Shown here: positions 37,132 to 45,793 of the stretch, in pieces
How positions within the stretch are numbered: position 1 is the first letter of the stretch
Layout: every line of letters begins with the position of its first letter
Assembly: GCF_000878195.1 (NCBI RefSeq)
Contig: NZ_JXST01000021.1
Coordinates: 48,346-112,345 of the forward strand
DNA length: 64,000 bases
Reading direction: 5' to 3'
Source: Mycolicibacterium llatzerense
GTDB lineage: Bacteria > Actinomycetota > Actinomycetes > Mycobacteriales > Mycobacteriaceae
Notes under the pieces: model-generated
The model's database searches: none
Seen by the model: only the letters and a program-made list of their open reading frames with translations
Told to the model about the DNA's origin: nothing
Made by a program: the position numbers and the translations under genes

Positions 37132-37611
37132 CTACGTGTGCCTGTCGGTGTTTCGTGCGCCACTGCGTCTGGATGATCTGGGCGTGCGTGTGGGTAGCGG
37201 GGTCTGTTGGCCGGCCTGTAGTGCGGCGTTGCGCAGTTCCAGTGCGCTGTTGTCCGATGCGAGTTGGCTGTTCTGATCTTGAAGGTCGCCGTTTTGGTCT
37301 TGTAGGTCCAGGATGCGGCCGATGCCGGCGATGTTGACGCCGGCGGCGACCAGGGTGACGATCCGTTCGATGCGGGCCAGATCATCGGCGCTGTAGCGGC
37401 GGGTGCCCCCCTCGGAGCGGGCCGGGGACAGGAGACCGTGACGTTCCCACAATCGGAGTGATTGTGTTGGGGCGCCGGATAGTTCAGCGGCCACGGTAAT
37501 CCCGTACACCCCGTGGCCGGGTGCGGGGATGCGCTGTCCGGGTGCCCGGTTTGGCAGGGCGGCGCCGTCGTTGGTCAGATCCACAATCTTTTTCTCGTTC
37601 CCTACTTGCAT
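37132..37611 (-). CDS. MerR-family regulator (HspR-like)
   Basis: A 159-residue MerR-type protein. The HTH is visible as GVYGITVAAELSGAPTQSLR, then LWERHGLLSPARSEGGTRRY and SADDLARIERIVTLVAAGVN. A C-terminal coiled coil follows with DLQDQNGDLQDQNSQLASDN repeats. HspR-like regulators of this form control heat-shock genes, and it is divergent from an hsp18 gene, so that role is likely here. ATG 37611 lacks a ribosome site; GTG 37584 is a possible alternative start. The frame open to 38637 is antisense to hsp18. Confidence 0.82.
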   Translation of the reverse strand: MQVGNEKKIVDLTNDGAALPNRAPGQRIPAPGHGVYGITVAAELSGAPTQSLRLWERHGLLSPARSEGGTRRYSADDLARIERIVTLVAAGVNIAGIGRILDLQDQNGDLQDQNSQLASDNSALELRNAALQAGQQTPLPTRTPRSSRRSGARNTDRHT

Positions 37612-37719
37612 CTGATATCTGCCAGTGCTATATAAAAATCTATACCAGATGGCACAGATAAGCCAGTCTGGTTGACGCAACAGATGGCACAAGGGAAAGG
37701 ACAGATGGAGGTGGCCACG

Positions 37720-38208
37720 ATGCTGATGCGTACCGACCCGTTCCGGGAGTTGGACCGATTCACCCAGCAGGTGCTGGGCACGGCAGCACGCCCGGCGGGC
37801 ATGCTGATGGATGCCTGGCGCGACGGAGATGAGTTCCATGTGGAGTTCGATCTGCCGGGTATCTCCGCAGATTCGCTGGATCTGGATATCGAGAACAATG
37901 TGGTGACTGTGCGCGCCGAGCGCGCCCCGGTGGATCCGGCCCGGGAGATGTTGGCCGCCGAGCGCCCCCGCGGGGTGTTCTCTCGCCAGCTGGTGCTGGG
38001 CAACAACCTCGATACCGGCCGGATCACCGCGGACTACCACGACGGGGTGCTGCGCCTGGTGATCCCAGTGGCCGAGAAAGCCAAGCCCCGCAAGATCACC
38101 GTGGGCCGCCCCGATGCGACCAAATCGATCGATGAGACCACAGTGATCAACGAGGACGGCGAGCAGGTGCGCGGCGGTAGTGCGGTCAGGGAGCCGGTCG
38201 GCGCCTGA
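37720..38208 (+). CDS. hsp18: 18 kDa small heat-shock protein (Hsp20 family)
   Basis: A 162-residue alpha-crystallin-type chaperone, closely like the 18 kDa antigen of M. avium and M. leprae: [20 protein letters not shown], then [39 protein letters not shown] and the IPV region [17 protein letters not shown]. The C-terminal tail ([14 protein letters not shown]) differs from those homologues. ATG 37720 has GGAGGT 7 nt upstream; the frame open to 37672 is less likely. It is divergent from the HspR-like MerR gene, its probable regulator. Imperfect ATCTG(TG)CCA inverted repeats lie between them. Confidence 0.92.
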   Translation: MLMRTDPFRELDRFTQQVLGTAARPAGMLMDAWRDGDEFHVEFDLPGISADSLDLDIENNVVTVRAERAPVDPAREMLAAERPRGVFSRQLVLGNNLDTGRITADYHDGVLRLVIPVAEKAKPRKITVGRPDATKSIDETTVINEDGEQVRGGSAVREPVGA

Positions 38209-38391
38209 CCCAGGTTTGTCCCCTCCGGGGAACCGGGCTGCTGCTCCCTCGCCCCGCCCGGTTCCCCGGTTCCCCGTCGCCGTCAATGACCGGTTTACTG
38301 CTGCCGCAGCGACATTCGGGGTCTCGCGCGGTCGCATCCCACAATCTTGAATGGCCGACCTGCTGACAACAGGAAGAGGAGGTGAGCACTG

Positions 38392-38739
38392 ATGCAGAGC
38401 ACAACGATGGCGGCGCCGGCAGCGCCAAGCCCCACCGAGCCAGAGCTGCTGGCCATGTCCCTGGGCGTCGATGACCCCACGGGGGTGATGGCGCTGATCG
38501 CCGAAGTCGACGCCATCTTCCGCGCGCCTGTGGAAGCTCCCCGGTGTCGGCGGCCGGCACCACCAGCGGTCGGGTGCGCCCTTCGCGGGCCCCGGCGCGC
38601 TGGTCGGTCTTCCAATCACTCGGCGCCGCGACCGCACAGTGAGCCGGTCCAGCGTATCGATCCGATGCAGCGCAGCCCTCCGATGCGCAGATCACCGGCC
38701 CCACAACGCAATCCGACGACTCTGCGACCAGTTCCGTGA
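38392..38739 (+). CDS. Small hypothetical protein, possibly frameshifted
   Basis: A reading frame of 115 codons after a strong AGGAGGTG ribosome site. Residues 1-48 look like real protein (EPELLAMSLGVDDPTGVMAL, then IAEVDAIFRAPVEAP). The second half becomes Arg/Pro-rich and looks out of frame (RCRRPAPPAVGCALRGPRRA). In another frame the DNA reads SPVSAAGTTSGRVRPSRAPA then RWSVFQSLGAATAQ before a stop, which looks more like protein. A frameshift near 38540 or a non-coding 3' half are both possible. It is 183 nt downstream of hsp18; function unknown. Confidence 0.45.
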   Translation: MQSTTMAAPAAPSPTEPELLAMSLGVDDPTGVMALIAEVDAIFRAPVEAPRCRRPAPPAVGCALRGPRRAGRSSNHSAPRPHSEPVQRIDPMQRSPPMRRSPAPQRNPTTLRPVP

Positions 38740-38955
38740 AAGCGAGGTGATGGCATCACCGCGACAGCGGCCGGGCCGGCCCACCCCCCGGGCCACATCC
38801 TGGGCGTCGTCCCCACCCACGCCGGGTACGTTCGGACACGCCAAAGCCCAACCGAGGCAACACTTCCCCCATGGCGGGTGGCCCCGGCCGCTGCCGACAC
38901 CGATCACGTGGACGGTCACAACCGCGAATCACGCCCCAGCCCAGGAGAACCACCC

Positions 38956-39237
38956 ATGACTGCCGAGCCCGAACAAACCGATGTCACGGACGAGCGGACC
39001 GCGCAGCATGCACACTCAATACATCTTCAGCGCGTGCGCAAAGCAAACGCGGCCGTCAGGGAGGCGCAGACCGCCCTGCGCAACACTGTCGAAGATGCCC
39101 GCAAGGCCGGCCACACGTGGGAAGACATCGCTGCAGCCTTCAACAGCACCGGTCATTCTGACACCCCCGACATTCTCGGCATCAGTGATATTCCCAGCAT
39201 CAGTGACATCGTCCAGACCGTGCTGGGAACGAGCTAA
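38956..39237 (+). CDS. Small conserved-looking protein with HTH-like C-terminus
   Basis: A 93-residue hydrophilic protein: TAEPEQTDVTDERTAQHAH, then a helical region VRKANAAVREAQTALRNTVE and ARKAGHTWEDIAAAFNST, which resembles the first helices of a sigma/HTH DNA-binding element. ATG 38956 follows CAGGAGAA. Function is unknown. It sits downstream of hsp18 and may be part of the same heat-shock transcript; that is inference. Confidence 0.6.
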   Translation: MTAEPEQTDVTDERTAQHAHSIHLQRVRKANAAVREAQTALRNTVEDARKAGHTWEDIAAAFNSTGHSDTPDILGISDIPSISDIVQTVLGTS

Positions 39238-39448
39238 GCCGATCGGCTAAATCTGCTGCCGCTCAATCCAACCCGCCAGGATCAGAAACATCCTCGCCGG
39301 GCCAACCACAGCTACAGCCGCGACCGAATGGCCTTGAACAGGCCAGCTTGAGTTGCGTGCCGCTCCTGTGTGCCTCGGATCACGTAATACCGACGTTCGG
39401 TTCCGGCCACGGGTCACGACTAACCACATATAGCGGTGGCTAATTCCA

Positions 39449-39476
39449 CGAAGGTTCAGGCGTTCCGGAACCTTCG
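39449..39476. repeat. Inverted repeat in the gap before the membrane-protein gene
   Basis: CGAAGGTTC and GAACCTTCG, 9-bp arms with a 10-nt spacer, in the otherwise empty stretch 39238-39564. It could be an operator or promoter-associated hairpin for the gene at 39565. Confidence 0.4.
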
Positions 39477-39564
39477 CGGCGAACCCACCGCTTACGCACA
39501 ACCCAGATGGCCCGGGAGAACCCCTCCTCGGCGGGGACATTCTCGAAAGGGGAACTGGAGCAGC

Positions 39565-39969
39565 ATGTTTAGTCGTCTACTGTCGCTCGCCGGCGCCGCA
39601 GCGGTCCTCGGGGCGTTGCTATCCACCGCAATCCCTGTGCACCTGGGCTCTGTGGACCGGGCCGGAACTCCAATTCCCTGCGGCAACGGCTTTCACCCAC
39701 GCCTCGAAGTCGCCCGAGAACAAGACCAACTCAACTTCGATCAGCACACCAGCGGCGGGCCCATGTTCGTGACGAGCAACTATGTCGAGCAGTGCCAATC
39801 GATACTGTCTGATCGCCAATCAACCACGCTCCCGGTCGGCGCCGGTGGCGCTGCAGCGCTTATCGCCGCCATTGTCCTGTGGAGTCACCGTCGTGCCCAC
39901 GTGGGCCAGGACCCTGCCGTGGCACCGATGTTGATCCGGCCGATCAACCGAGAGCCTGCATTGTTGTAA
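39565..39969 (+). CDS. Small hypothetical membrane protein
   Basis: A 134-residue protein with an N-terminal hydrophobic segment (LLSLAGAAAVLGALLSTAIP), an extracytoplasmic-type middle with two cysteines (IPCGNGFHP, EQCQSILSD), a second hydrophobic helix (VGAGGAAALIAAIVLW) and a short basic tail. AGGGGAACTGGAG precedes ATG 39565. The layout suggests a two-pass membrane protein with its loop outside. Not assigned to a family. Confidence 0.68.
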   Translation: MFSRLLSLAGAAAVLGALLSTAIPVHLGSVDRAGTPIPCGNGFHPRLEVAREQDQLNFDQHTSGGPMFVTSNYVEQCQSILSDRQSTTLPVGAGGAAALIAAIVLWSHRRAHVGQDPAVAPMLIRPINREPALL

Positions 39970-40035
39970 CAGCGGGTGTGGCACGCGGACTCACGTCGGT
40001 CGTCTTCTTGACGGCTAGAGCGGTCTAATGAACCC

Positions 40036-40512
40036 ATGGCAGAACGCGATCGCGATGAATCCGGGCGGCCTCGCAACGATCGACCCCGCGACGCGTGGGG
40101 CCGCCCCCTTCCGGCGGGCAGCGAGGGCATTCCCCGCGTGCCAGACGACCTTGAGCTGTCGCCGACTGAAACCCTCGCCTATGCCCAGGGTCTATTGAAC
40201 GAGGGTTTCGCGTTCACAGCGCATGAGGTTCTCGAGGCCGCGTGGAAGAACGGCCCAGACGACGAGAGACCGCTCTGGCAAGGCCTGGCCCAGCTCGCAG
40301 TCGGCATCACTCACGTCCAGCGTGGCAACCGCAACGGTGCGATCGCTCTGCTTCAGCGCGGGTCTGGTCACCTGGGCGAGGTGCGCCAGCCGCCGCCGCA
40401 CTGCGTTGACATCGACGGCCTAGGCTCCTGGGCCGGTGCGCTGATAACCGACCTTGCCGCAGATGCCGACATCTCACCGACACGTCTGCGCCCGCCGCTG
40501 ACGACCCGCTAG
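40036..40512 (+). CDS. DUF309-family protein
   Basis: A 158-residue protein with the DUF309 signature: EGFAFTAHEVLEAAWKNGPD, DERPLWQGLAQLAVGITHVQ and RGNRNGAIALLQRGSGHLGE. The family is a small helical bundle of unknown biochemical role. The N-terminal 35 residues are charged and Pro-rich (DRPRDAWGRPLPAGSEG). ATG 40036 is chosen; a TCTAAT hexamer 6 nt upstream is a weak -10 candidate. Confidence 0.8.
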   Translation: MAERDRDESGRPRNDRPRDAWGRPLPAGSEGIPRVPDDLELSPTETLAYAQGLLNEGFAFTAHEVLEAAWKNGPDDERPLWQGLAQLAVGITHVQRGNRNGAIALLQRGSGHLGEVRQPPPHCVDIDGLGSWAGALITDLAADADISPTRLRPPLTTR

Positions 40513-40644
40513 CGTGCGCTGCTGGCGCGAGACAGTTTGCAAACGGCCACGTCAGCCCTAGCGGGGACACGGCGGTCGTGAGAAGCTACTGCGGACAGAA
40601 CCAATAGTGCCCAAGTCGCCTAAAAAGGCTTCAGCACAACGCTT

Positions 40645-40881
40645 CTAGGGCGTCGATCCGCTGACTACCGACGTCGCCGCATCGGCGAAACGCTGTGCAG
40701 ATGATGTGCCAGCGTCTCGTTCCGTGCTCGGGTGATCGACGCCGGCTATCCAAAATATCCCACAGGTCGTAATCACGATCGTGACCACTAGAACCACCGG
40801 CACCCGCCACCAACGACTGCGACACCACCACGACCGGTCGCCCGGCGAAAAGTCCTCCACGACGGTTCCCTCTGCATCCAC
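40645..40881 (-). CDS. Small single-pass membrane protein, tentative
   Basis: A 78-residue frame with a Trp-rich basic stretch (SWWCRSRWWR), one hydrophobic helix (VPVVLVVTIVITTCGIFWIA) and a polar C-terminus, the topology of a small membrane protein. GTG 40881 has no clear ribosome site and no family is recognised. The remaining sequence of the gap (40513-40644 and 40882-41205) shows nothing else I can support. Confidence 0.42.
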   Translation of the reverse strand: MDAEGTVVEDFSPGDRSWWCRSRWWRVPVVLVVTIVITTCGIFWIAGVDHPSTERDAGTSSAQRFADAATSVVSGSTP

Positions 40882-41205
40882 GCGGTCTGATATCCGACGT
40901 CAATGTCAGACACGTTCTTGCAAGGTGTAGTCGGGAGTCCGTCCCGAAACCGAATGCCGCCCGACGGTGACCTAGCGCACAGCAAACGACAGTGCCGGCA
41001 ACCGAGCGCAGCTTGTCGGTATCTCCTGGGATGTCGAAGTCATCAGCGCGCAATGGGTTTCGCCGGCGCGATGTGCGTGACGGGTGATATGTCGATGGGG
41101 CTCATGTGAGCCCGAGCACCATGCAGGCGCGAGAGTTTCGGCAAGCCCCCGGTTCAGCGTTTAATGACAGAGCGCTCGGCGCTAGCGAATCAGCAAGGAG
41201 GCGCA

Positions 41206-42483
41206 ATGGCCGGTCTCGACTCGACGGAAGACAGCGACGCGCTGCCACCGCCGCCGATCGCCGAGGGGCAGGTCCACGCCCCGTTGAACCCTGACCGGTC
41301 ACCGCCCTACCGCGCGGCAGCGGTGGGGCTGGTGCTGTTCGCGGTGCTGGTGCTGGCGCTGACTTGGTTCCAGTTCCGAGGCTATTTCGACACGAAGGCA
41401 GTGTTGTATGTGATGTACAACCGGTCCGGATTGTCGATGGATCCCGGTTCTAAGGTCACCTACAACGGGGTGCCGATCGGCCGGCTGCAGGCCGCTGAGG
41501 CCCAAAGCGGTAGCGACGGCCGGACTCAAGCCAAACTCGTCCTCAGCGTTGATCCGCAGTATGTGGGCCTGCTGCCCGCCAATGTGGACGTCAAACTGTT
41601 GGCCACCACCGCCTTTGGCAACAAGTACATCTCGTTCACCTCGCCGGCGAACCCGTCGCCGCAGCGCGTCAACAGTGGTGACGTGATCAACGCCAGTGGC
41701 GTCACCACCGAGTTCAACACGCTGTTCGAGACCATCACCGCGATCTCCGACCAGGTCGACCCGGTCAAGCTGAACGCGACGCTGACCGCGGCCGCCCAGG
41801 CGCTCGACGGGCTGGGTGAAAAGTTCGGTCAGTCGCTGGTCAACGGCAACACGATCCTGGCCGACCTGAACCAGCGGATGCCGACCTTCCGGCACGACAT
41901 CACGGCCCTCGCCGACCTATCCGACGTGTACGCCAACGCATCCCCGGATCTGTGGGACGGCCTCAAGAGTGCCGTGACCACCGAGCGCACTTTGAACGAT
42001 CAGCGCGGCAACATCGACCAGGCGCTGATGGCCGCAGTCGGTTTTGGCAACACCGGTGGTGACATCTTCGAACGGGGCGGCCCGTACCTGACCCGGGGCG
42101 CCGAGGACCTGTTGCCGACCGCCCGGTTGCTGGACAAGTACAGCCCTGAGCTCGACTGTATGTTCCGCGGTTTCGCCACCGGTGCGCCGGCCGCGGCCAA
42201 GGGCGTGGGCGGTAACGGCTACTCGCTGGCGATGAATCAAGAACTGGTCGGTGCCGCCAACGCGTATGTCTATCCGGACAACCTGCCCCGGATCAACGCC
42301 TCCGGCGGTCCGATGGGTCGACCGGGCTGCTGGACGGTCAGCAAGGACATCTGGCCGATGCCGTACATGGTGATGGACACTGGCGCGTCGATCGCGCCGT
42401 ACAACCACCTTGGCCTGGGTTCGCCTTTCGCGTCCGAATACGTCTGGGGCCGTCAAGACGGGGACTACACCATCAACCCATGA
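41206..42483 (+). CDS. Orphan MCE-family protein (MceA type)
   Basis: A 425-residue Mce protein: cytoplasmic Pro-rich start, one membrane anchor (AAAVGLVLFAVLVLALTWFQ), then the MlaD/MCE domain with MYNRSGLSMDPGSKVTYNGV and DVKLLATTAFGNKYISFTSP. A long helical region and a Cys-containing C-terminal part (SPELDCMFRGFATG, GRPGCWTVSKDIWP) follow. Mce proteins form lipid-shuttling complexes with YrbE permeases, but no yrbE or other mce genes flank it. ATG 41206 follows AAGGAGG. It may supply an alternative subunit to an Mce complex encoded elsewhere. Confidence 0.88.
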   Translation: MAGLDSTEDSDALPPPPIAEGQVHAPLNPDRSPPYRAAAVGLVLFAVLVLALTWFQFRGYFDTKAVLYVMYNRSGLSMDPGSKVTYNGVPIGRLQAAEAQSGSDGRTQAKLVLSVDPQYVGLLPANVDVKLLATTAFGNKYISFTSPANPSPQRVNSGDVINASGVTTEFNTLFETITAISDQVDPVKLNATLTAAAQALDGLGEKFGQSLVNGNTILADLNQRMPTFRHDITALADLSDVYANASPDLWDGLKSAVTTERTLNDQRGNIDQALMAAVGFGNTGGDIFERGGPYLTRGAEDLLPTARLLDKYSPELDCMFRGFATGAPAAAKGVGGNGYSLAMNQELVGAANAYVYPDNLPRINASGGPMGRPGCWTVSKDIWPMPYMVMDTGASIAPYNHLGLGSPFASEYVWGRQDGDYTINP

Positions 42484-42809
42484 CCCGAGTGTCGCCCGGC
42501 GGCACAGTTGGGGTGCTCTGGTACGGGTGTACGTCACCTTCACGCTCCCGTGGACGCTGACCTCAGTGTTGTCGGGGTGGGCTTGCCGACGCGGGAATGG
42601 TGGGTCCGCTATCGATTCCCAGGTACATCCACGACGTACCCGAGAAGCTTGGTGAACGGCGAAAACGCAAGGGCTGCAACCACATCACGGCCGGAGCTGA
42701 GGTGGGCCGCATTGCCGCAGGACGGACGGACCCGGTCGACTGGCAGTGTCCCGATCGCACGCCTGCGCAATGTCGATGACGGTGACGCGGCGTCGATCCT
42801 CGCAGGGAC

Positions 42810-44012
42810 CTACCGTCCCGGTGTCGACGGTTCTGGAGCGGGGTCGGGCGCTGGCCTGAGCAGTCGGTGTGCGATCACGCCGATCACCAGCGCCCAGAAC
42901 GCCGCACCGACACCGGCCACCGTCGTCCCCGAAGCTGCAACGACAAGCGTCACCACTGCAGGGAGTCGCGCCGATTCGTCGGCCATTGCTCCCGCGCAGG
43001 CGCCGGCAAAAGCACTGAGCAGCGCCACACCGGCAACGGCCTGCACGACACCGGCCGGGGCGGAGAGAACAGCCGCTGTCAGTCCGGTGGAGACCAGGCC
43101 GAGCCCGCAGTACACCGCGCCGGTCGTGAACCCGGCGATCCAGCGGCGGCGGGGGTTCGGGTCGGCGTCCGGTGCGGCTGCCAACGCGGCGCTGATCGCG
43201 GCCAGGTTGACGGCGTGTCCGCCGAACGGAGTCGCCAGCAAGGAACCGATCCCGGTCACCGTCAGCGCCGGACGCCAGGGAACGCGGTAGCCGAAACCCG
43301 ACATGACTGCGACGCCGGGGATGTTCTGCGCTGCCATTGTCACGATGTACAGCGGCACAGCGATGCCGGTGAGGGCTTGCAACGTGAAGCTGGGAGCCGT
43401 GAACTGCAGGTGGGGGATCCATGCACTGGCTGCGGGCAGGGCGTGGTTTCGGACCAGCGTCACCGCGATCACCACCAGGGCGGCGCCGAACGCGGCCGGT
43501 ACCGCCCAGCGGGGTCGCAGCGCCACCATGATGAGCCACACCACCAGCACCGGTGCGATCGCGCCCGGATCGTGGGCCAAGGCGGTTACCGGAGCAACGC
43601 AGAGCGGGAGGAGGACCCCCGCGAGCATCGCCTGAGCGACGGGATTGGGGATGCGGGTGACCAGGCGTGCGAGCGCCGGCCAGAGGCCGGTCGCCAGCAG
43701 CAGCACCGCCGTGAGCGCGAACGCACCGACGGCCGCGGACCATCCGCCGGCCACCGCACCGGTCGTGACCAGCAGCGCCGCGCCGGGCGTCGACCATGCA
43801 CTGGTGATCGGCATCCGGAACCGCCGCGACAACAGCATCGATGACGCGCCCATCGCCAAACTCACCGCCACCAAACCCGAGGCCGCCTGTTGCGGATTTG
43901 CGCCCGCTGCCCGCAATCCCGCGAGAACCACCGCGAACGACGACGTGAAGCCGACCAGCGCGCACACCACGCCGGCACTGATCGGGACTGCCTTCGAGAC
44001 GTCCTGTTCCAT
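42810..44012 (-). CDS. BenE-family benzoate/H+ symporter-like transporter
   Basis: A 400-residue membrane protein with about 12 hydrophobic segments of BenE type. Characteristic parts are ISAGVVCALVGFTSSFAVVL, TSAWSTPGAALLVTTGAVAG, MLAGVLLPLCVAPV, and TPFGGHAVNLAAISAALAAA near the C-terminal half. Import of benzoate or a similar aromatic acid is inferred from the family; no benzoate-degradation genes are nearby. ATG 44012 has GGAGAG 7 nt upstream, while GTG 44018 is less well placed. Divergent from a cupin-type regulator with a strong operator between. The stretch 42484-42809 downstream shows no gene. Confidence 0.88.
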   Translation of the reverse strand: MEQDVSKAVPISAGVVCALVGFTSSFAVVLAGLRAAGANPQQAASGLVAVSLAMGASSMLLSRRFRMPITSAWSTPGAALLVTTGAVAGGWSAAVGAFALTAVLLLATGLWPALARLVTRIPNPVAQAMLAGVLLPLCVAPVTALAHDPGAIAPVLVVWLIMVALRPRWAVPAAFGAALVVIAVTLVRNHALPAASAWIPHLQFTAPSFTLQALTGIAVPLYIVTMAAQNIPGVAVMSGFGYRVPWRPALTVTGIGSLLATPFGGHAVNLAAISAALAAAPDADPNPRRRWIAGFTTGAVYCGLGLVSTGLTAAVLSAPAGVVQAVAGVALLSAFAGACAGAMADESARLPAVVTLVVAASGTTVAGVGAAFWALVIGVIAHRLLRPAPDPAPEPSTPGR

Positions 44013-44037
44013 CCGCACTCTCCGTTCTGAATACGGA

Positions 44038-44057
44038 ACGTTCTGTAAACAGAACGT
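44038..44057. promoter_or_regulatory. Operator between benE-like and XRE-cupin genes
   Basis: ACGTTCTGT-AA-ACAGAACGT, a perfect palindrome with 9-bp arms. A second partial copy (CGTTC...GAACG) adjoins it at about 44022-44040. It overlaps the -35/-10 region of the regulator gene and the 5' region of benE, so it is very likely the regulator's binding site. Confidence 0.7.
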
Positions 44058-44062
44058 ATCAT
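44057..44062 (+). promoter_or_regulatory. Leaderless -10 box for XRE-cupin gene
   Basis: TATCAT, 6 nt before ATG 44069, touching the palindromic operator. Confidence 0.55.
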
Positions 44063-44068
44063 GGGGCG

Positions 44069-44584
44069 ATGTACGCGGGAGAGGTCGGTCGCCGATTGCG
44101 AGAGCTACGGGTCGAGCGGGGTCTGAGCCTGTCCGAGCTCGCCCGCAGAGCGGGGGTGGGCAAGGGGTCGTTGTCCGAGATCGAGTCGGGCGGTCGCAAT
44201 CCCACGGTCGAGACCCTCTACGCCCTGTGTGGACCCCTGGATGTGCCGCTGACCGCGCTGGTCGGGGAGTCTCCGGGCGTGCACTCTGCCGCCGGCGGCG
44301 GGATGCGCACGGTGCTGCTCTCGGTGCGGCACCTGCCCCGGGTGACCGTCGAGGTGTTCCGCCTGGAGTTCCCCGACGGCGCCGAGCACATCTCGCCGTC
44401 GCACGGGGTGGGCGTTCGCGAGCACCTCACGGTCGTCGACGGCAAGGTGCTGGCCGGGCCGGTCGGTGAGGAGAGCCTGGTCGAGGAGGGGGCGACGCTG
44501 AGTTGGCTGAGCGATCGCCGCCACCGGTTCGCCGCCGTCGATGGTGCTGCCGAAGCGGTAGTGGTGATCACCACCCCGCGGTGA
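44069..44584 (+). CDS. XRE-family regulator with cupin sensor domain
   Basis: A 171-residue two-domain regulator. An N-terminal XRE/lambda-repressor HTH (VGRRLRELRVERGLSLSELA, then RRAGVGKGSLSEIESGGRNP) is joined to a C-terminal cupin beta-barrel likely to bind a small molecule (HGVGVREHLTVVDGKVLAGP). It is divergent from the BenE-like transporter and shares a strong palindromic operator with it, so it probably controls uptake of that transporter's substrate and its own expression. ATG 44069 is 6 nt after TATCAT, consistent with leaderless translation. Confidence 0.9.
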   Translation: MYAGEVGRRLRELRVERGLSLSELARRAGVGKGSLSEIESGGRNPTVETLYALCGPLDVPLTALVGESPGVHSAAGGGMRTVLLSVRHLPRVTVEVFRLEFPDGAEHISPSHGVGVREHLTVVDGKVLAGPVGEESLVEEGATLSWLSDRRHRFAAVDGAAEAVVVITTPR

Positions 44585-44612
44585 GGCCGGCGGAAGGACG
44601 CAAGCCGTCCGG

Positions 44613-45452
44613 CTAGGCGGGGAAATCCGCGCTGCGAGAGAGTGTTTCGCTGGCCCGGATGTCGGCCAGGTTCTGCTCCAGAGCATCGATCACGGCGTCG
44701 TATCCGCTGTTGCCCAGGACCAGTCGGCGCGGCGGCGGGTCCTGGGCCATCGCCGCGAGCACCGCACGTGCTCCGCGGCGCGGATCGCCAGGCTGCACTC
44801 CGTCCATCCCGACGAAAGCGGCGCGGACCTGCTCCAGCATGTCGTGATACTCCGGAATCGACTTAGCGACAGGCTCGTTGGTGAAGCCGGCGTAGGCGTT
44901 CGTGCGGAACGCCCCCGGTTCGACCGCCAACACGGAGATTCCCTGTGCGGCAACCTCGTCGCGCAGCGCATCGGTGATGGCTTCGATGGCGAACTTCGTC
45001 GCGCTGTAGTAGCCGAATCCGACCGCCGACACCAGTCCGGCCACCGAGGACACGTTGACGATGCACCCGCTTCCGCGGGCGCGCATGCCTGGCAGCACGG
45101 CACGCGTCACGGACAGCACCGCGAAGAAGTTCAGATCGAACATTGCCCGCAACGAGGTCTCGTCCATCCCTTCGATTGAGCCGTACCAACCGCGACCGGC
45201 GTTGTTGACCAGCACGTCGATGCCGCCGAAGTGCTCCTCGGCGGCGCGCACCGCGCGCTGCACCTGCGCCGCATCGGTGAGTTCCAGCGGCACGACGAGA
45301 ACGGCATCACCGTACTGTTCGGCCCAGGTCGCCAGCTCTTGTGGACGCCGGGACGTGAGCACCACGCGGTCTCCCGTCTCGAGCGCCGCCTCGGCGAAGG
45401 CCACCCCGAAGCCGCCGGGCGTGCCCCCTGTGATGAACCATCTCCTGCTCAT
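44613..45452 (-). CDS. Short-chain dehydrogenase/reductase
   Basis: A 279-residue classical SDR: FITGGTPGGFGVAFAEAALE (coenzyme loop), VLVNNAGRGWYGS (NNAG), VNVSSVAGLVSAVGFGYYSATKF (catalytic Ser and YxxxK, here YSATK). A C-terminal extension is typical of SDRs annotated as ketoreductases or oxidoreductases. The substrate is unknown. Its start overlaps the stop of the SnoaL-like gene by 4 nt, so the two are co-translated under a MerR-type promoter. Confidence 0.87.
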   Translation of the reverse strand: MSRRWFITGGTPGGFGVAFAEAALETGDRVVLTSRRPQELATWAEQYGDAVLVVPLELTDAAQVQRAVRAAEEHFGGIDVLVNNAGRGWYGSIEGMDETSLRAMFDLNFFAVLSVTRAVLPGMRARGSGCIVNVSSVAGLVSAVGFGYYSATKFAIEAITDALRDEVAAQGISVLAVEPGAFRTNAYAGFTNEPVAKSIPEYHDMLEQVRAAFVGMDGVQPGDPRRGARAVLAAMAQDPPPRRLVLGNSGYDAVIDALEQNLADIRASETLSRSADFPA

Positions 45453-45787
45453 GGCTCGATCACCAGCCGGCTGATCGACGCGCCGTCCAATGTGAAGCGG
45501 TAGTGCAGGTCGACGACCCCGCCGGGGAAGTTGCCCTCCAGATGCTGCCCGACGTCGATGGTCGTGTCGGTGGTGGTCGCGCCGGTGAACTCGGAGGTAT
45601 AGGTGTACTCGCCGGCCGAGGCGGTCAGCCAGGCCCCGATCTCGTCACGGCCTGTGTAGTCGCGCCCCTCATCGGTCACGACGGCATCGGCGGTGAAGGT
45701 GGCAACCGCGCAGCCGTCGTGCGGGGTGCTGAGTGCGGTCATGAACGTCTTTATGTTGCCCGGGAGGGCATCCCAATCTGTGGTCAT
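45449..45787 (-). CDS. SnoaL-like (NTF2-fold) protein
   Basis: A 112-residue protein with the cone-shaped NTF2/SnoaL-like fold signature: an N-terminal helix (TDWDALPGNIKTFMTALST) with VATFTADAVVTDEGRDYTGR and EIGAWLTASAGEYTYTSEFT, then VDLHYRFTLDGASISRLVIE. Such proteins are enzymes or carriers for small hydrophobic compounds. First gene of an operon with the SDR. ATG 45787 lies 6 nt from the predicted -10 of a MerR-type promoter. Confidence 0.82.
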   Translation of the reverse strand: MTTDWDALPGNIKTFMTALSTPHDGCAVATFTADAVVTDEGRDYTGRDEIGAWLTASAGEYTYTSEFTGATTTDTTIDVGQHLEGNFPGGVVDLHYRFTLDGASISRLVIEP

Positions 45788-45793
45788 GACCCC

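Noticed and set aside
37612..38637. Minus-strand extension of the MerR gene
   Set aside because: Antisense to hsp18. The conserved MerR domain begins after 37611.
44586..44613. GGACG-CAAGC-CGTCC hairpin between XRE-cupin and SDR genes
   Set aside because: The stem is only 5 bp and the possible extensions overlap; not convincing as a terminator.
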